Assembly: GCA_029257865.1 (NCBI GenBank)
Contig: JARIAN010000009.1
Coordinates: 1-36,411, forward strand
Reading direction: 5' to 3'
Length of the DNA: 36,411 nt
Origin: Phocaeicola sp.
GTDB lineage: Bacteria > Bacteroidota > Bacteroidia > Bacteroidales > Bacteroidaceae
Positions within the stretch are counted from its first letter, which is position 1; the number at the start of each line of letters is the position of its first letter. Below the pieces are notes generated by a model. It did no database searches, was not told the DNA's origin, and was given only the letters and a program-made list of their open reading frames with translations. The translations under genes and the position numbers were made by a program. Shown here one piece after another: positions 7,823-16,512 of the stretch.

Positions 7823-8692
7823 ATGGAAAAGAATAAAAAACTACTGATTGTCATAGTTACATTAATCGCATTGATTGCGGGAGTATCTTTTTTTGCATTT
7901 AATGAAATGCGTAAAAACAAGGAAATGACTCAACTTTTCGCCATAGAAAAAGAAGAGATGGAGAACGAATATAGCACATTTGCCACTCAATATGACGAAC
8001 TTCAGATTCAGATCAACAATGATTCATTGAGAGAAAAACTGGAAAGCGAAAAACTCAAGACACAACGACTGCTGGAGGAACTGCGCCAAGTAAAAAGCAG
8101 CAATGCCAACGAAATCATGCGACTGAAGAAAGAACTAAAAACGGTGCGTGCCGTATTGAGAAGCTACGTAATGCAAATAGACTCACTCAACAGAATCAAT
8201 GCAGCACTTGTAAAAGAAAATACTGAAGTGAAAAGCCGATACTCTGCCGCTACCAAACAAATCAACACGCTGGCTGCCGAAAAGAAGAACTTGAATGAGA
8301 AGGTGTCACTGGCTGCACAGCTGGATGCCACCAATATCAAGGCACAACTTCTGAACAAACGAGGCAAAAACGCACGCCGTGCAAAGGATGTGAAGAAAAT
8401 AGCTATCTCATTCACTATCGTAAAAAACATTACGGCTTCTACCGGCAACAAAACATTGTATGTACGTATAGCAAAACCAAACAATGAAATCTTGTCGAAA
8501 GGAGACACTCGCTTCAGTTTCGAAAACAAAGAAATCACCTATTCTATCAAAAAATACATTGAATATACCGGTGAAGAACAACATGTTACCGTATATTGGG
8601 ATGTGGAAGAGTTCTTGCCTGGAGGCGAATACAATGTCTATCTCTTTGCAGATGGAAATATGATTGGACAAAATTCATTTGAAATGAAATAA
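7823..8692 (+). CDS. Membrane-anchored coiled-coil protein
   Basis: 289 residues of unknown function. A single N-terminal membrane segment (about residues 5-25, LLIVIVTLIALIAGVSFFAF) follows a lysine-rich start, giving an N-in topology with the rest in the periplasm. Residues about 28-165 are Lys/Glu/Leu-rich heptads typical of a long coiled coil. Residues about 180-289 look like a compact beta domain (aromatic and hydrophobic strands such as KKIAISFTIVKNI and EQHVTVYWDVEEF). The ATG at 7823 is chosen because an upstream in-frame TTG overlaps the promoter. The S41 protease gene begins 9 bp after its stop, so the two are almost certainly co-transcribed. It could be a scaffold or substrate-presenting partner of that protease; this is inference from position only. 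Confidence 0.75.
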   Translation: MEKNKKLLIVIVTLIALIAGVSFFAFNEMRKNKEMTQLFAIEKEEMENEYSTFATQYDELQIQINNDSLREKLESEKLKTQRLLEELRQVKSSNANEIMRLKKELKTVRAVLRSYVMQIDSLNRINAALVKENTEVKSRYSAATKQINTLAAEKKNLNEKVSLAAQLDATNIKAQLLNKRGKNARRAKDVKKIAISFTIVKNITASTGNKTLYVRIAKPNNEILSKGDTRFSFENKEITYSIKKYIEYTGEEQHVTVYWDVEEFLPGGEYNVYLFADGNMIGQNSFEMK

Positions 8693-8701
8693 CCCGGAAT
8701 T

Positions 8702-10057
8702 ATGAGAAAATCTTACATTTACTTTATACTGGCAACCATTGTGATAAGCATGGGGGCTGTTTCGTGCGGAAAAGACCGCTCCGGTGAATATTATGCTCTT
8801 ATCAGCAACAAGACCTGGATGTATAACGTAATGCAGGAATACTACTTGTTCTACGAGGACTTGCCCGCTGAAGAGGGACTTGACTTCTTCAAGAAACCAA
8901 GTGATTTTCTTAGAACCGTAGCTTCTTCACGAGACCAGAAAAACGGAGTTCTCTTTTCTCATATCGACTCGGTTTTCACTACACGCTCACAAAGCCAATA
9001 CCCTTCTTTTGGATTTGAAGGTGCACTGGTAAGAAATGCAGAAGGAAACAATGCGGTACACGTATTATATACATACCCAAATTCTCCGGCAGAAGAAGTG
9101 AACTTGAAACGAGGAGAATGGATTTTATTGGCAGACAGCCAACAAATCAGTTCCAGCAATTTCGAGAGATTCATTTCCAAACCTGTCAAATCGCACCGCT
9201 TTCAGATTGCACGAAAAAATGCAGAAGGAAAGCCAGACACAGTCTTTGTAGATATGCCACAACCACGCATCGTTGCAGAACCTAGTGTACTAGCCACCCG
9301 CACCATCAAAGTTGGCAACAAAGAAGCATACTATATTGCCTACAACTTGTTTAACAAAGAAAGGGAAAACGAACTGCAAGATGCCTTTGCAAAAATGCCG
9401 GCTTCTGCTACTGATGTCATCCTCGACTTAAGATATAACCCAGGAGGAAATGTTTCTACCGCCGTAATGCTCAGCACTTACCTTGCACCACAAGAGGCTA
9501 TGAACCAGAAGTGTGTAGACTTGATTCAGAATGACAAACAAAACAAAACTTTATCTTTTCAGTTCGACCCTACACTGCTAAAAGGTGCGCTACCCGTTCA
9601 ATTTGAACACTTGTACGTACTTACCACTGCCAATACAGCCTCAGCTTCCGAACTGGTTATCAATTGTCTACGTCCTTATCTAGGAAAAAAACTGCTGCAA
9701 GTGGGAGAACCGACCTTTGGAAAGAATGTGGCACAAAGTCTTTTTACAGATGAAGAAGTAAAACAACTGGAGTTCTGGCTTACCACCGCCTTTGTAAGCA
9801 ATTCGAAAGGTGAGTATGACTATTATGAGAAAGGACTTCTACCCGACTATCTTATCAGTGAGGACCTTAGCAAAGAACTGGGGGAACTGGGTACGCCACA
9901 GGACTCACTGCTCCGACCCGTACTGTACCACATGGAACACGGACAGTTCCCTTCTCTGCCTAAGCCGAAAACACAGACAAGTAGAAGCTATGGCATCGGA
10001 AAAGTCATTTACAATCCTGTCAGCCATAAACCTAAACGCACCCTGTTTGTTCCATAA
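8702..10057 (+). CDS. S41-family (C-terminal processing-like) protease lipoprotein
   Basis: 451 residues. Lipoprotein signal with Cys22 (AVSC). Residues about 30-90 are a helical N-terminal region, and about 95-185 resemble a PDZ domain (PSFGFEGALV, LYTYPNSPAEEVNLKRGEWI). The C-terminal half is the S41 catalytic domain, with DLRYNPGGN and then TASASE, placing the nucleophile Ser314 (or Ser316), and GEPTFGKN with Lys341 about 27 residues later, the Ser/Lys spacing of CtpA/tail-specific proteases. It should therefore be active in the periplasm or at the outer membrane, cutting unfolded or C-terminally marked proteins. It is the second gene of the operon with the coiled-coil protein and is followed by a strong terminator. 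The substrate is unknown. Confidence 0.88.
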   Translation: MRKSYIYFILATIVISMGAVSCGKDRSGEYYALISNKTWMYNVMQEYYLFYEDLPAEEGLDFFKKPSDFLRTVASSRDQKNGVLFSHIDSVFTTRSQSQYPSFGFEGALVRNAEGNNAVHVLYTYPNSPAEEVNLKRGEWILLADSQQISSSNFERFISKPVKSHRFQIARKNAEGKPDTVFVDMPQPRIVAEPSVLATRTIKVGNKEAYYIAYNLFNKERENELQDAFAKMPASATDVILDLRYNPGGNVSTAVMLSTYLAPQEAMNQKCVDLIQNDKQNKTLSFQFDPTLLKGALPVQFEHLYVLTTANTASASELVINCLRPYLGKKLLQVGEPTFGKNVAQSLFTDEEVKQLEFWLTTAFVSNSKGEYDYYEKGLLPDYLISEDLSKELGELGTPQDSLLRPVLYHMEHGQFPSLPKPKTQTSRSYGIGKVIYNPVSHKPKRTLFVP

Positions 10058-10080
10058 CCTATCCTTCCATAAGATTTTCC

Positions 10081-10138
10081 AAGAGGTTAAGAATATACCA
10101 CTTACAGAAAGTGATGTATTCTTAACCTCTTTCTTTTT
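10081..10138 (+). terminator. Terminator of the S41 operon
   Basis: AAGAGGTTAAGAATA (10081-10095) pairs perfectly with TATTCTTAACCTCTT (10117-10131), and the stem continues inward with CACTT/AAGTG around a short loop. The T-rich TTCTTTTT follows. This is a very long intrinsic terminator isolating the operon from the TonB-domain gene. Confidence 0.9.
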
Positions 10139-10199
10139 GATTCCTTCTGACTTTCAGCATGGCACAATAGCAATATGCTGTGAAAAAAAATCAAGAAAC

Positions 10200-10230
10200 T
10201 TTGAAATACAACAGAATACTTGTAGCTTTG
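10200..10230 (+). promoter_or_regulatory. Promoter of the TonB-domain gene
   Basis: TTTG (10200-10203), exactly 19 nt, then TAGCTTTG (10223-10230). It is among the best matches to the Bacteroides consensus in the window, and lies 20 bp before the ATG at 10251. Confidence 0.75.
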
Positions 10231-10250
10231 CACATCATTTAAAAGACATT

Positions 10251-11543
10251 ATGAAAATAAATCCAAAACAATACATTCTATCTCTTTTCGCATTGTGCCT
10301 CATCTTGTTTGGCGCACAACCTACTTGGGCTCAAAGTACATCACTGGCTTTTGAAGTAACCGTACTCAAGTCAACTGGAGAACCTCAAACACAGATTCTA
10401 CTAAAAATCAATGGAAGAAGTACCGAATATCGTCCAAACGAAGAAGGAGTCATCGCCTTTGAATTTGAATTAAACAAATATTATACGCATACTGCAAGCC
10501 TTTACTTCACACAAGACAAAGAAAAGGCCGTCGCTTCTTTCTCAATGGACAAAAACAATGCTGTAAAGAAATTCTATCTGGACACCCCCGAAGATGTCAT
10601 CGGCTATAAGCAGCAAAACAACACTTTCCTGATAGAGGGTATCGTGACAGATGAAAATGACCAACCCATAACAGGAGCCTCTGTCGGAGTGCAAGGCACC
10701 GGAAAAAGAACTATATCCGACGAAATAGGACTGTTCCAGATTGAAGCAGACTATAATCACTCCATTACCCTACGAGCCGAAGGTATGGAAAACTTGCAGC
10801 TAGACATCACTCCATTCCTACAAAGCAGCAGCGAACCATATCGGGTAAAGATGCAAACGAAAGGGAATAATAAAATTTACTCAGTAGTGGAGCAAATGCC
10901 CGACTTTCCCGGAGGGGGAATGAAAGCCTTCCAAAGATACCAGCAACGCAACCTAAAATATCCGGAACAATTTCTCAAAGATTCCATTGAAGGGGCGGTG
11001 GGAGTACAATTTGTGGTGGAAACCAATGGAGAAATTACCTCTCCTTCCATTGTGCGACATCTGAATCCTGTAATGGACTCGCTTGCCTTGAACCTGATTA
11101 GAGAAATGCCACACTGGATTCCAGGAAAGGACCACGGGCAACCTGTACGCTGCAAACGGATACTTCCTATCCAGTTCAAGGTGCCGCAACCTAAGCCTCA
11201 ACCTAAACAGCCTACACAAAACAATTCATATTGGTTGGCTACTGACAGTGTTATCGGGAAAGAGAAGCACAAGGAGTTGATGAAACCGGATTCACTGATT
11301 TTTATCAACGACAGTTTAAAAGAAACAGCTACCGACAGTATAAAGATAGCAACAACCGACTCTTTACAAAAGGCTGAAATCGTTCCTCAAAACGAAGTTG
11401 CACAACCCGCCGTAAAAGCTAAGAAAAGAAACTTTTTGGTAAGATTTTTCCGTTGGCTGTTCGGCAAGAAGGAAAAAACTGAAAATCAAAAAGATATACA
11501 ATTTTCAGCCCATCAAAAAGCTCCTGCTGAAAAGGAGGGGTGA
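10251..11543 (+). CDS. TonB C-terminal-domain protein with signal peptide and long basic tail
   Basis: 430 residues. The frame is open far upstream into the S41 gene, but the promoter at 10200-10230 and a good signal sequence place the start at 10251. A cleavable-looking signal peptide ends near residue 27 (TWAQ). Residues about 123-185 are a carboxypeptidase-regulatory-like beta domain (IEGIVTDENDQPITGASVGV). Residues about 215-308 are a TonB C-terminal domain (PDFPGGGMKAFQRYQQ, the GAVGVQFVVETNGEI strand, WIPGKDHGQPVRCKR). A proline/glutamine linker and a tail follow, with a basic aromatic segment RNFLVRFFRWLFGKK near residue 392. A normal energy-transducing TonB has an N-terminal membrane anchor and ends in the TonB domain, so this layout is odd. 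No ExbB/ExbD genes are nearby. It may act in the envelope without being a canonical TonB. Confidence 0.78.
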   Translation: MKINPKQYILSLFALCLILFGAQPTWAQSTSLAFEVTVLKSTGEPQTQILLKINGRSTEYRPNEEGVIAFEFELNKYYTHTASLYFTQDKEKAVASFSMDKNNAVKKFYLDTPEDVIGYKQQNNTFLIEGIVTDENDQPITGASVGVQGTGKRTISDEIGLFQIEADYNHSITLRAEGMENLQLDITPFLQSSSEPYRVKMQTKGNNKIYSVVEQMPDFPGGGMKAFQRYQQRNLKYPEQFLKDSIEGAVGVQFVVETNGEITSPSIVRHLNPVMDSLALNLIREMPHWIPGKDHGQPVRCKRILPIQFKVPQPKPQPKQPTQNNSYWLATDSVIGKEKHKELMKPDSLIFINDSLKETATDSIKIATTDSLQKAEIVPQNEVAQPAVKAKKRNFLVRFFRWLFGKKEKTENQKDIQFSAHQKAPAEKEG

Positions 11544-11587
11544 AATTATAGTGTCAATCAGAACAAAACGACGACATATTTTTATCC

Positions 11588-11674
11588 AATCGACGGCATA
11601 TTTCGTTCTAAATATGCCGTCGATTGAACCAAAACGAGGTGACATTTTGAAAGAAATGTCACCTCGTTTTGGTT
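11588..11674. terminator. Twin perfect hairpins between convergent genes
   Basis: Hairpin A: AATCGACGGCATATTT (11588-11603) pairs perfectly with 11610-11625 over a 6-nt loop, with a further C-G pair outside. Hairpin B: 11627-11647 pairs perfectly (21 bp) with 11654-11674 over a 6-nt loop. B has AAAA/TTTT flanking a GC-rich core and so can terminate in both directions. They separate the plus-strand TonB-domain gene from the minus-strand receptor gene. Confidence 0.85.
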
Positions 11675-11702
11675 ACTATATATAGCCTGTTAAAATTTAT
11701 TC

Positions 11703-14093
11703 TCAAAAGCAACAGCGGATATCGACTCCAAGCTGCATCGGACGCCCCATCTGAGCAAACCCTCTATTCATTGTTTCAAAATAAAAAGCCTGGTAATCTG
11801 TATCCAAGACATTGTTCACCCAAAATGCCACCTGACCTTTACCTTTACTGAAAGAGACACGTCCATTCAAAGTACCATACAGTTTCTGGCTAGCATCGTT
11901 TTGCTCAGTCCAGTAGATACGTCCTGCCCCCTTATAGTTGACATCCAACATAATATATTCCATCCAAGCTGCTTTTACCGGAATACGGTACTGCGCTCCG
12001 ACAACGAAAGTATGCTTAGGAACAAAAGGCACATAGTTTCCATCGTAATTCTGAGTGTCGCTCACCGCATAATCGGTAAAAGTGGCATACGTAAATCCAT
12101 AATTACCATTCAAAGCAAAGCAGTCGGTAATCTGGCTTCTGAAAGCAGCCTCTGCTCCCATACTCCTACTCTTTCCGGCATTCACTGTAACGCGTCCCAA
12201 ACCACTCTCTGCAAACTTGGAAATCTGCTGGTCGTGCGTATCCATATAAAACGCAGCCAAATCAGCCTGCAACTTTCCGTCAAACAAAGTGAGATGCGAA
12301 CCAACTTCATAGTTCCACGAATACTCCGGACGATAGAGAGTAGCTTCACGTACATTGCGAGGCTCTTTCTTGAAAGCCTGGAAAATAGGCGCAAACTTCT
12401 TGAAGTTCTCATCCTGTGCCAATACATCCATGGTAGCCCCCATCAAAGAACTGCTGATGACATCCGAAAACATCTGGATATTGAAACCTCCGGAGCGATA
12501 CCCCTTGGCGGCAGAAACATAAACATTGTTGTGCTTGTTAAAGTTATACTGCAAAGCCACTTTAGGGAGCAACTGCATATAGTCCTTCGTTTCCTTACCA
12601 TGGAAGTGAACTGCTGCATCCTTGTTCTTGGCTTCCTTGACAATAGGGAACGGCATTCCCGGCATCTGCATCTTCATGCTGAAGTCGAAGTTCAACATCG
12701 ACTGGGTATCATACCTCATAGACACCTTCTCATAATCCAGACGGAGCCCGGCAGTAAGAGAAAGCCCTTCTACTAACAAGTCATTGAATGTGGTTTGATG
12801 ATACACCGCTGCATTTAGTACCGGAGTATCAAACGAGCCCGGCACAGGCATCATCTTGCTATTGACCGTAAATTTCATTTTAGGAGCTTTCGGACTGTCG
12901 GGAAAATTCTTGTTTGCATTATCCTCAATCATAGTCTTCACCCCATCTTCAAGAAAAGTCACCGGTCCGTCTGTATCCAGCCACTGATAGAAACCGCTCA
13001 CACCAGTAGTCCACTGCCAACGTTTTCCCGGCTTAGACTTCATCACCAGTTCCTGACTCAACGTCTTTGAGTTCTGTTTCTGCATCATGGTATATACGTT
13101 CTTCCGTGTAAAATCCTGGTCCAGATCCATACGGTCTTTCAAATACTGAAATCCGGTCACACTGCTTAATATAAACTGATTAGCCTGATATTCCAGATTC
13201 ACCCCACCATTCAAGAGATTACGCTTATAACCACAGTCGTTTCCATAAGAAATTTTTCCGATATCCCCTTTAAGGTCCTCATAAAAGACATCCTTTTCTT
13301 TCAAGGAAACCAACTGATAAGGATACCCACCCTGTTTGGTATATTCATAATTCAACGTGAAATCCACCTTCAGATTTTCGGAAGGCAACCAAATGGCACG
13401 AATTTTTCCACCCGCTTCATCACTTTTGTCCAAACGCCTTCCGTCAAGACTGTTCTTGAAAAATCCACCTTCATGCTCATAAAAGAATCCGGTAGAAAAA
13501 GCAAAAGTTTCCGACACCCGGTGATAATGAGTCAGTGAGACACGGTAATCATTATAGGTAGCTCCACTCAAACGAAGGTCAGTACCCTGATAACTGAACG
13601 GTGACTTAGTGAACACACGTATCAGCCCTCCCATCGTATTGCGACCATACAACGTGCTTTGAGGTCCACACAAGACATCCACACGCTCAATATCCGAAAA
13701 GTTAAAGTCGAAAGCCGATTTGTCGACAAAAGGAATATTATCCACATATAGTCCTACAGCGGGTGTATTGATACGCGAACCAATACCACGCACATATACA
13801 GAAGTAGTCAGTTTAGAACCATAGTCAGGAATAAACAGTCCGGGTACCAGTCCGGAAAGAGATTTAATAGAAATCACATTATTCTTCCTCATCTCCTCTT
13901 GAGAAAAAGAAGTGGCCGAGAGCGGCTGCCTGCGCAAACGATTGTTTTCTTTAGGAGTGGCCACTACCACTACCTCTTCAATATCAATAACCCTTGCAGT
14001 ATCTACCGGCAACACCACCGGATTGTTTTCCGCCAATAAGTTTCCACACTCCACTACAGCCAGCAAAGCCAGGACAGTACGTTTCTTCATCAT
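11703..14093 (-). CDS. TonB-dependent outer-membrane receptor
   Basis: 796 residues. Signal peptide about 1-21. A TonB box (IEEVVVVATP, 38-47) is followed directly by the plug domain (about 50-170: SATSFSQEEMRKNN, VYVRGIGSRINTPAVGLYVD, ERVDVLCGPQSTLYGRNTMG), then a 22-strand-type barrel. The chain ends in Phe, as outer-membrane proteins require, but is preceded by two Cys (RCCF), which is uncommon. It lacks the N-terminal carboxypeptidase-like domain of SusC proteins, and no SusD gene is adjacent, so it resembles siderophore, haem or cofactor receptors. The substrate cannot be told. It lies downstream of a LuxR-type regulator gene on the same strand (106 bp gap), which may control it, and has its own promoter candidate. 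Confidence 0.9.
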   Translation of the reverse strand: MMKKRTVLALLAVVECGNLLAENNPVVLPVDTARVIDIEEVVVVATPKENNRLRRQPLSATSFSQEEMRKNNVISIKSLSGLVPGLFIPDYGSKLTTSVYVRGIGSRINTPAVGLYVDNIPFVDKSAFDFNFSDIERVDVLCGPQSTLYGRNTMGGLIRVFTKSPFSYQGTDLRLSGATYNDYRVSLTHYHRVSETFAFSTGFFYEHEGGFFKNSLDGRRLDKSDEAGGKIRAIWLPSENLKVDFTLNYEYTKQGGYPYQLVSLKEKDVFYEDLKGDIGKISYGNDCGYKRNLLNGGVNLEYQANQFILSSVTGFQYLKDRMDLDQDFTRKNVYTMMQKQNSKTLSQELVMKSKPGKRWQWTTGVSGFYQWLDTDGPVTFLEDGVKTMIEDNANKNFPDSPKAPKMKFTVNSKMMPVPGSFDTPVLNAAVYHQTTFNDLLVEGLSLTAGLRLDYEKVSMRYDTQSMLNFDFSMKMQMPGMPFPIVKEAKNKDAAVHFHGKETKDYMQLLPKVALQYNFNKHNNVYVSAAKGYRSGGFNIQMFSDVISSSLMGATMDVLAQDENFKKFAPIFQAFKKEPRNVREATLYRPEYSWNYEVGSHLTLFDGKLQADLAAFYMDTHDQQISKFAESGLGRVTVNAGKSRSMGAEAAFRSQITDCFALNGNYGFTYATFTDYAVSDTQNYDGNYVPFVPKHTFVVGAQYRIPVKAAWMEYIMLDVNYKGAGRIYWTEQNDASQKLYGTLNGRVSFSKGKGQVAFWVNNVLDTDYQAFYFETMNRGFAQMGRPMQLGVDIRCCF

Positions 14094-14133
14094 CTATCTG
14101 TTACGTTATTATTTTCTCATTTAATTTCGGGTG

Positions 14134-14165
14134 CAAAATAACAGTAATTCTCTTTGGCGCACAAT
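14134..14165 (-). promoter_or_regulatory. Putative promoter of the TonB-dependent receptor gene
   Basis: On the minus strand ATTG (14165-14162), 20 nt, then TTATTTTG (14141-14134), about 40 bp before the start codon. The -7 element deviates from TAnnTTTG in one base. It suggests the receptor can be transcribed independently of the regulator gene upstream. Confidence 0.45.
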
Positions 14166-14199
14166 CCTAATTTATGAGGAATCTATCGAAGCCGCCCCG

Positions 14200-14781
14200 T
14201 CAGATGGAGTCAGCTTCAATATACCCATGCATTACGGCATAGATGGTCAGTCCGGATACGGAACGAATACCCAGTTTAGTCGTAATATTTTTTCGGTGAG
14301 AAATCACGGTAGTCAGACTAATATTCAACTTATCCGCAATTTCCTTGTTAATCAATCCTCTGGTAAGCAATTGGAGCACCTCTATTTCCCTTGGAGAAAG
14401 TTCATGCTCCCCAGTCCCTTCCATACCATGCTGCGCAGAAGAAGAATGGTGCCCCCTGCTGCGCATATACATGATAGCCTTAATCAAATCCTTCTGAGAA
14501 AGACAGACATTGAGTGCCGGCACACCAGCCGGAAACTTTTGATTGCCATTGCAAAGCACTATAGTACGCGGACCCTTCTCTATAAAGAAAGCCGTATGTT
14601 CAAAATAAATCTGCGCTGATACAAAATAATGCGCATACATATCGGGAGTATCGTCAATCAACGCTCCGAAATCGGCAAAAACACGTACTGTAATATCCGG
14701 AATCATCTCCTCTAAAATCGTACGCAATCCCAAAGCAGCCAATGTATTAGCCTCCACTATAGCTATATCTGTATGATACAT
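14200..14781 (-). CDS. LuxR-type regulator with degenerate receiver
   Basis: 193 residues. The C-terminal 65 residues are a LuxR/FixJ helix-turn-helix: ELSPREIEVLQLLTRGLINK, then EIADKLNISLTTVISHRKNI and TKLGIRSVSGL. The N-terminal 115 residues have a receiver-like start (DIAIVEANTLAALGLRTILE), but the strand that should end in the phospho-acceptor Asp reads HYFVSAQIYF, with no Asp, so aspartyl phosphorylation is unlikely. A spacer (about 116-127) is Ser/His/Gly-rich. A good ribosome-binding sequence (AGGACAGGAA) precedes the ATG. It lies 32 bp downstream of the oxidoreductase gene and upstream of the TonB-dependent receptor gene, its most likely target. No sensor kinase is nearby. Confidence 0.85.
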   Translation of the reverse strand: MYHTDIAIVEANTLAALGLRTILEEMIPDITVRVFADFGALIDDTPDMYAHYFVSAQIYFEHTAFFIEKGPRTIVLCNGNQKFPAGVPALNVCLSQKDLIKAIMYMRSRGHHSSSAQHGMEGTGEHELSPREIEVLQLLTRGLINKEIADKLNISLTTVISHRKNITTKLGIRSVSGLTIYAVMHGYIEADSI

Positions 14782-14813
14782 TTCCTGTCCTTTCTTTTAG
14801 TATTCAAATACTA

Positions 14814-16466
14814 TCAACCAATCGCCTCCAGGTAATCGGCAGCAGCATCGGCACAACGTTCTCCGTCAATACCTGCCGAAACGATACCTCCAGCATATCC
14901 GGCTCCTTCTCCACAAGGGAAAAGACCTTCTACCGACACATGCTGCAAAGTCTGCTGGTCTCTCACTATTCTTACCGGTGATGATGTTCGTGTTTCTGTA
15001 GCTATCATCACCGCCTCATTGGTAAGGAACCCTCTCGAACTGCGTCCGAACGAAACAAATCCTTGACTCAAACGTGAAGAAATAAACTCCGGCATCCAAA
15101 AATGCAGCGGAGAAGCAACCAATCCAGGTACATAAGAACTTTCCGGCAAGCTGGCACTCAATTTACGGCGAGTGAAATCCTCCATACGCTGAGCAGGAGC
15201 TACCTGCCGCATCCCCCCCTGCAGCCAGCAGAGTCTTTCCATCTGCTCTTGAAAATGAAGTACGGCCAACGGATGCACCTCTCCTTTCCAACTGGCAGAG
15301 TCAGTAGCCAGTTCTTCAGCCTCTAAAGCAGCGAAAACCGACTGTTCTATACCGGCATTCACCTTCAAGGTAGGATCGGCCAAATCTTCCGGACGAATCT
15401 CTACTACCATACCCGAATTACTCCATCTACCATTTCGCCCCGACGGACTCATCCCGTTTACCACCAACTGTTCCGGTCCGCTTGCCGCAGGCACTACAAA
15501 ACCTCCCGGGCACATACAGAAACTGTAGACTCCACGACCGTTAACCTGCTGCACAAAACTATATTCCGCTGCCGGAAGATAATTTCCTCTTCCATTTTTA
15601 TTATGATACTGAATAGAATCTATCAACTGAGCCGGATGCTCCAAACGCACTCCAACAGCTATACCCTTCGCTTCTATCTCTATTTTCTGACGGAACAGCA
15701 AACGATAGACGTCACGTGCCGAGTGTCCGGTAGCCAAAATCACCGGTCCACGGAACTCCTCTCCCTTAGCCGTTACAATACCTACAGTCTTTCCGTTCTC
15801 TATCAGCAACTGGTCCATACGGGTTTCAAAATGCACCTCGCCGCCACATTCCAAAATTGCATTTCGCATCGCTTCAATCACACGCGGAAGACGGTCGGTC
15901 CCTATATGGGGATGAGCATCTGTAAGAATGGAAGTAGATGCCCCATGCTGACAAAACACATTCAATATCTTGTCTACACTACCTCTTTTCTTGCTTCGTG
16001 TATACAGTTTTCCATCAGAGTATGCTCCGGCACCACCTTCTCCAAAACTATAGTTCGACTCAGGATCCACACAATGATTGCGACTGATTAGAGCCAAATC
16101 GCGCTTTCTCTGACGCACATCCTTGCCACGCTCCACCACGATAGGACGCATACCACGCTCTATCAGTCGCAAAGCAGCAAACAGTCCTCCAGGACCAGCA
16201 CCTACAACAATCACACAGGGTTTTCCTTCCACATTTCGATATTCGGTACGTACAAATTCATCATCGGCAGGTTCTTCATTCAGATAAACCCTGAGCTTGA
16301 CATTGACATACACCGTACGTTGACGGGCATCAATGCTCTTTTTCAATACCCTCACAGCAGTCACAGACTTAGGACTGAATCCTTCCTCTCTGCAAATATA
16401 TTCTTTGAGTTCTTTTTCGCTGGATGCTTCTCTTGGCAGCAACCGCAACTGAAATTCCTGTATCAT
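14814..16466 (-). CDS. NAD(P)/FAD-dependent oxidoreductase (COG2509-like)
   Basis: 550 residues. The first 75 residues form a small alpha/beta domain (QEFQLRLLPREASSEKELKE) typical of the long FAD-dependent dehydrogenases of the COG2509 type. The FAD-binding Rossmann motif follows: VIVVGAGPGGLFAALRLIE (about 85-103), then VVERGKDV for the ribose. Further conserved parts are NYSFGEGGAGAYSDGKLYTR, PVILATGHSARDVYRLL, and the C-terminal GLFPCGEGAGYAGGIVSAG, which closes the FAD site. It has no signal peptide and is cytosolic. The substrate is unknown for the family. It follows radA by 46 bp on the same strand and may be co-transcribed with it and the LuxR gene. Confidence 0.88.
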   Translation of the reverse strand: MIQEFQLRLLPREASSEKELKEYICREEGFSPKSVTAVRVLKKSIDARQRTVYVNVKLRVYLNEEPADDEFVRTEYRNVEGKPCVIVVGAGPGGLFAALRLIERGMRPIVVERGKDVRQRKRDLALISRNHCVDPESNYSFGEGGAGAYSDGKLYTRSKKRGSVDKILNVFCQHGASTSILTDAHPHIGTDRLPRVIEAMRNAILECGGEVHFETRMDQLLIENGKTVGIVTAKGEEFRGPVILATGHSARDVYRLLFRQKIEIEAKGIAVGVRLEHPAQLIDSIQYHNKNGRGNYLPAAEYSFVQQVNGRGVYSFCMCPGGFVVPAASGPEQLVVNGMSPSGRNGRWSNSGMVVEIRPEDLADPTLKVNAGIEQSVFAALEAEELATDSASWKGEVHPLAVLHFQEQMERLCWLQGGMRQVAPAQRMEDFTRRKLSASLPESSYVPGLVASPLHFWMPEFISSRLSQGFVSFGRSSRGFLTNEAVMIATETRTSSPVRIVRDQQTLQHVSVEGLFPCGEGAGYAGGIVSAGIDGERCADAAADYLEAIG

Positions 16467-16512
16467 TGTTTGTCTATTATTTTACGATAACTACTTTAGA
16501 GCATCATTCCGC

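Noticed and set aside
9810-10250. Upstream extension of the TonB-domain gene overlapping the S41 gene
   Set aside because: It would cross a strong terminator and the gene's own promoter; the signal peptide begins at 10251.
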